NCBI GenBank assembly: GCA_025738555.1
Contig: JAOVFP010000011.1
Location: forward strand, 1,674,001-1,738,000
Length of the DNA: 64,000 nucleotides
Source of the DNA: Cyathus striatus
Lineage: Eukaryota > Basidiomycota > Agaricomycetes > Agaricales > Nidulariaceae
Reading direction: 5' to 3'
The position numbers and the translations under genes were made by a program. This document shows positions 59,350-64,000 of this stretch, piece after piece (the stretch's first letter is position 1; every line of letters starts with the position of its first letter). The notes below the pieces were generated by a model. It ran no database searches. It worked only from the letters and a program-made list of their open reading frames with translations, and was not told the DNA's origin.

Positions 59350-61800
59350 ATGTGGTACATACTCTGTAGTGCAGTTCACTAGCTCCGAGTGTGCCAAATG
59401 GACATGATAAACATATTTAAACACCATCAATAGTTTGAAGCAGACATGATGTTTACAGGTCAATAACTTTGTTTTGATTTATTCCTAAGCTGCATCAAAT
59501 GGCTAAACATATTAATAACATGTATATCTCTACCCTGAATGTACATTTGAGACCAGTGAGTATGTGGTAAGTACACAGCAGTGTGATTTACTAGTTCTGA
59601 GCATGCCAAAGGGCTATGGTAAACATATGTAAACACCATTAGTAGCTTAAAGCGGACATGATTTTTGCAAGTTAATAACTTTATTTTGATTTATTCCTAA
59701 GCTACATCAGATAGCTAAACATATTAATAACATGTATATCTCTACTCTGAATGTACATTTGAGACCAGCGAGTATGTGGTAAGCACATGGCAGTGTGATT
59801 TACTTGTTCTGAGTGTGCCAAAGGGCATGGTAAACATATGTAAACACCATTAGTAGCTTGAAGCGGACATGATTTTTATAGGTCAATAACTTTGTTTGGA
59901 TTTATTTCTAAGCTACATTATATAGCTAAACATATTAAGGACATGTATATCTATTCTCTGCACATGCATCTGAGACCAGTGAGTATGTGGTAAGTACACA
60001 GAAGTGTGTTCTACTAGTTCTGAGTGCACTGTAGAGAGGTGATGAACATATGGAAACACCATCAGCAACTGAACAGAATAAAAAATTTGTTGGTGATTAA
60101 CTCTGTTTTATTCAAATAACAAGCTTCAATACATAGCATGACTATAGTGGCAACTCAGAGGGAAATCAAAAGAATGAAAGTGACACTTGTGTCATAGTAC
60201 ATATGGTACATTCCATGTTACAGTGTACAAGTCTTCTGTACACTTATGAGCTATTTCACCAGTTATTATTGTCTTCACTCCTATCTCCATCAGAAGTAAA
60301 ACCACTTCAAACTCTTGGAGATTGTTTCTTATAAGCTACATACATACTATGATTTTCATTTTTGTACAGTGACCCTTGCTACTTACCATATAATGCTAAC
60401 TGTACCTTCAAAGTTTATTGGTTTTGATATTCATGATACTTATTTAGCTATATGATATAGCTTAGAAATAAATCAAAACAAAGTTATTGACCTGTAAAAA
60501 TCATGTCTGCTTCAAGCTGTAGGGAACCCTGCCTGCCTATGTACAAAACTACTAAATATACATAGTCCATTGGTTCCTGTACTTACCCTAATGAATTAGA
60601 ATGCACCTTACCCATTGTACCCTGATCTCGAGACACTAACAATATTCCACACCCGAGATCATTCCGAAGATCATTACAAATTTTGATGAAGTCCACAACA
60701 TTACTAATTGATCAATTATTATTCAGCAAGCACTAAAGTTAACATGCTAAAGTTGCTACAAATCACTCATACTTAGTATATTATTAATCATGGTACATAT
60801 TTCTACCTAGGTAGTTCTAAAAAGTATATAAACCCCTCTCATGTAGCTACACCCCTCAGTAAATGTCAGTTTGATTGACACTCAGCATTCATCTGTTATT
60901 AACACTAAGCTTCTAGCTGTAGAAACTTAGTGTACTCCTGTTCTTATCCACTTAACACTCAGCACTGTTCAGCTTTATTACTAGTTAAAGCTCTTCCACA
61001 GGCAAGAACCTTAGCTAACTTCTCATTCTCACTCCAAACACTCCAAACCACTTCCATTTATTCCACTTAAAACCCTGTACAAGTCTTAATAACTCTATAA
61101 GACTTGTATCCTAATTTAACACCTCACAACAAACTCAACAACTCATTTAGAACAGCAGTGACAGATTAGACACTGTCACACTAAGTACTTAATTGTACAA
61201 CCTTCAGACAAGTCCTTGCCTTACAAAGCTACTAATGGTGTTTACATATGTTTACCATGCCCTTTGGCACACTCAGAACTAGTAAATCACACTGCCATGT
61301 GCTTACCACATGCTCACTGGTCTCAAATGTACATTCAGGGTAGAGATATACATGTTATTAATATGTTTAGCTATCTGATGTAGCTTAGAAATAAATCCAA
61401 ACAAAGTTATTGACCTGTAAACATCATGTCTGCTTCAAACTACTGATGGTGCTTAAATATGTTTACTATGCCCCTTTGGCATGCTCAGAACAAGTAAATC
61501 ACACTGCTGTGTACTTACCACATACTCACTGGTCTCAAATATACATTCAGGATAGATATATACATGTTATTAGTATGTTTAGCTATATGATGTAGCTTAG
61601 GAATAAATCCAAAAAAAGCTATTAACTTGCAAAAATCATGTTCGCTTTAAGCTACTAATGGTGTTTACATATGTTTACCATGCCCCTTTGGCATGCTCAG
61701 AACTAGTAAATCAAACTGCCATGTGCTTACCACATACTCACTGGTCTCAAATGTAAATTCAGGGTAGAGATATACATGTTATTTATATGTTTAGCTATAA
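59350..61800. repeat. 211-bp units arrayed in opposite orientations
   Basis: About three forward units (GAGACCAGTGAGTATGTGGT at 59549, 59761 and 59971) and about three inverted units (GGTCTCAAATGTACATTCAG near 61318, 61529 and 61742, with a further piece at 60420-60517). The spacer is about 60110-60420. It may be a palindromic transposon with tandem subterminal repeats. Confidence 0.8.
60518..61225 (+). mobile_element. Probable solo LTR (TG...CA, 708 bp)
   Basis: The sequence starting TGTAGGGAACCCTGCC and ending GCCTTACA interrupts a 211-bp unit. AAGC (or AAGCT by a one-base shift) flanks both sides, and removing one copy restores the unit (TTCAAGCTACTAATGG). A TATA box (AGTATATAAACC, near 60825) fits an LTR promoter. 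No internal retrotransposon genes are present. Confidence 0.6.
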
Positions 61801-63330
61801 CAAAAGTAAAATTTGAAATACAACATACTTTCACACTTACATTGTATGTATATAATATAGGTATGTATCAAGAAGTTAGTGCACATCACATACAAGTTAA
61901 GTGCATAGTGCCCATCATCAGTTTGGCATTCACATCCAATATATCCCTCAGCATGGCTCCAACTTGCACCTCATGCCACCTATCACCCTTTCCCACTATT
62001 CCCTTTTCTCTTCAACCCTTGTACTATTGTGGTCTTCCCATGGTTTCATCAATCTTGGAACATCACTAGGCACTGGGGGTATAAGGACAGGGTGGCATTG
62101 AGCAATAGATGTGCTGGCCTGCTGTTGAGTCATCTTTTTCTGGCATGAAATAAAGGGGGTTAGCAGTGGCAAAGATAGATGGGGAAGAGAGGTGGGGAAG
62201 AGAGGTGGGGAAGAGAGGTGTATATTTGTTGATGTATTCAACTGAGTATGTTCTCAACCATGTGAACATAAACCATGAGATAAAATGTTCAAAAATAGAA
62301 TGTCAGGGGTGGGGAGCATGGTGTGCTGTTGTCTCTCCTCCTCCCTTACCCCCTTTTGTCACACACTGGCAAAGAAGTTTTATTAATGAGCCCAAGACCA
62401 GATGAAAATAATGGAAGACCACAACAGCACAAGGGCAGAAGATCACAGTTGGAAATTGGTGGTGCAAGTTGTAATTGGATTGGATGAGTCCACTTTGTGA
62501 CAAGTCAAGCTGAGGCAAAGTGTATTACATGTGAATGGACAATAGGTGCTGCACACTCAACTTGTCTGTAGCATACACCCACTTAATACTACATGTGTGA
62601 TAACATTTGGATTAGATTTAATATATATTACTTATATTCATACTTGCAATCACTATTTTACTGACCTACCAAATCTCCTTCCTCATCATCAACTTGTTAA
62701 TGTGATGCTAGTGTTTGATGCCAAGGGGGAGGCTGGAAAACTCGGTTTAACTCTGATGGCGAACAGTAGGAACAGGATCAACAGAGTGATACCTTGGTTA
62801 GAAATTTACATATGCACATTGAAATAAATTACAAACATGTTGGATGCATGATTGCATACATAGTTTTTAGTGATGTCAGAGGAACCTGAAGAGCAGTGTC
62901 TCAACTTAAAGCTATGTGTGATAAATTAAATGTGCAGAACACAAGATAGATAAATACACTAGAATATTGATAAATTGTATTTTATGGCAATGTAAATGTT
63001 AACAGAAATGAAATTATAGATGAGGTTATATCTAGTTATGTGAAATCATGAAGGAATTTGAATTAAAGTGAATGTAAGTAGTAAGTACTTCAGAATGATA
63101 GCAAATTAAGATGATTTAACAATTATAACTAACATGAAAAGTGTCCTCTGATGCTCATACATCTGCTTGCTTCAGTGCTTCTTTCTACTATTAATAGAAT
63201 ATCAGCTGTCATTCATTCAGTAAAATAGTTTCAATGAATATACCCACCACTTTCTTGGTGTCTCTGGGCCAGCTTCAGCATTTAAAGCTCATTTAGCTCC
63301 AACAGGTTCTGGAAGTTCACCAACTTGCCG
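61801..63330. other. Intergenic, no supported gene
   Basis: Short frames only. A 14-bp GATGGGGAAGAGAG-type triplicate lies at 62178-62222. Confidence 0.4.
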
Positions 63331-63549
63331 AAAGACTCAGGTCACATCCAAAACTGCATCCCAGAGCCTTTCCATGGCCTCTATTGAACCATCTGATAAT
63401 TGCTGAATTGCAGTAACCCACCATGACAGAGATATTATGACACAGAATAATTCCAAGGCACCACTGCAGAATAATATTCCCCATTTACAATTTCCTGATG
63501 GTAACAACCAAACAAGGGTGGGTTTATGCCATTCAGGTAGTGTTGCCAT
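63290..63549 (-). pseudogene. Fragment resembling an uncharacterised mushroom protein family
   Basis: Minus strand: WGILFCSGALELFCVIISLS, WWVTAIQQLSDGS, LWDAVLDVT, stop, VFRQVGELPEPVG. The pattern of a Gly/Pro-rich start, hydrophobic LxxWW and xxAVxDVxWVL is common in uncharacterised mushroom proteins that often lie near transposons. The stop falls where Trp would be expected. Function unknown. Confidence 0.3.
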
Positions 63550-64000
63550 GGTTCAACTCAAAAACTGCGAACTGTACAAGTGGGACTGAAAAAAGTCAAG
63601 CCAAGTCCACAATGCTGACTTCTGGTTCTCACGACCTGACTTCAAGATGAAGTCAATGTAAAGTTGACTTAGTTGCTTTAAGTTGCACAAAAGTCTAGTA
63701 TATCAGCTTTCCAGCGCAGCCTGCCCCATCTATACAATCTTAGCTTTAATTATAGTGTTTTATGAATATTGTGCCATGAATCATATCTTTACTTTAGTAA
63801 CTGACTGGTAGGCACCTTCCACCAAGTGTACACATGCAATGTCAGCCCTGTGCGATAAGCACTTTGTATATGTGTATAAAATAGGATATATCATTTATAT
63901 TTTTTTCAGAGTGAGTTTTACTAGTAAATGTCTCAATAACACCTGATTTATATGTAAGTTGATGATTTAGTCACAGGTCAAGCTGAGTGCATGACTCAGG
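63550..64000. other. Window end, no supported feature
   Basis: No gene, RNA or repeat recognised. Confidence 0.4.

Overview
This is eukaryotic DNA, most likely from an Agaricomycete mushroom (Basidiomycota). The coding regions carry short GT-AG introns of about 40-60 bp. The recognisable proteins belong to families typical of mushroom genomes: the CxC5/CxC6 cysteine-cluster protein associated with KDZ transposons, an alpha-type kinase, a Ulp1-plus-DDE transposase, an integrase-core transposon protein, a flavin monooxygenase and a secreted one-pass membrane protein ending in PPPTYY. Most of the window is AT-rich, CpG-poor, nested transposon debris. No convincing intact housekeeping gene is present. 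I had no search tool, so all family names rest on motifs recognised by eye.

Layout. 733-1793: a short element (R1) that still has its CpGs. 3347-4474: a secreted/membrane gene with four exons and one late TGA. 5525-7083: a transposon with KDZ-type ends. 8784-19933: an 11.15 kb element with matching termini and an 8-bp target duplication, carrying gene A (basic-acidic protein, 11017-17105) and the CxC5/CxC6 protein (17213-19329). Gene A is itself split by a 4.1 kb hairpin-like element (about 11431-15534). 22736-27087: a decayed second R1 copy split by two more elements (23244-24119 and 24340-26728). 27504-28705: another element of the same terminus class. 29853-32639 (minus): alpha-kinase pseudogene. 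33526-34592: an element with a perfect 8-bp duplication. 35764-37058: integrase-core remnant. 37319-42372: an element containing a 4.0 kb TIR element, which contains a 1.15 kb foldback element. 42590-44160: remnants of a second and third copy of the membrane-protein gene. 44182-51350 (minus): Ulp1-DDE transposase pseudogene interrupted by two nested insertions. 52920-56245: Mutator-like elements with GAGCATGA arrays. 56255-57000 (minus): truncated flavin monooxygenase. 59350-61800: a 211-bp unit arrayed in opposite orientations, with a solo-LTR-like insertion.

The most interesting signal is a group of at least six elements of different internal sequence that share one terminal signature: [C/G]AG, three variable bases, then TTTACACTCCCCC. 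Five of the six have 8-bp target duplications. Each has its own code of short subterminal repeats, and most carry a 19-bp minisatellite built on GTGACA/TGTCAC. One member is the 11 kb element that encodes the two proteins, so it is the natural candidate to drive the rest. A second theme is C-to-T decay: almost every broken reading frame is broken by TGA where the family normally has Arg (CGA), and the two R1 copies show CG-to-TG/CA changes directly.
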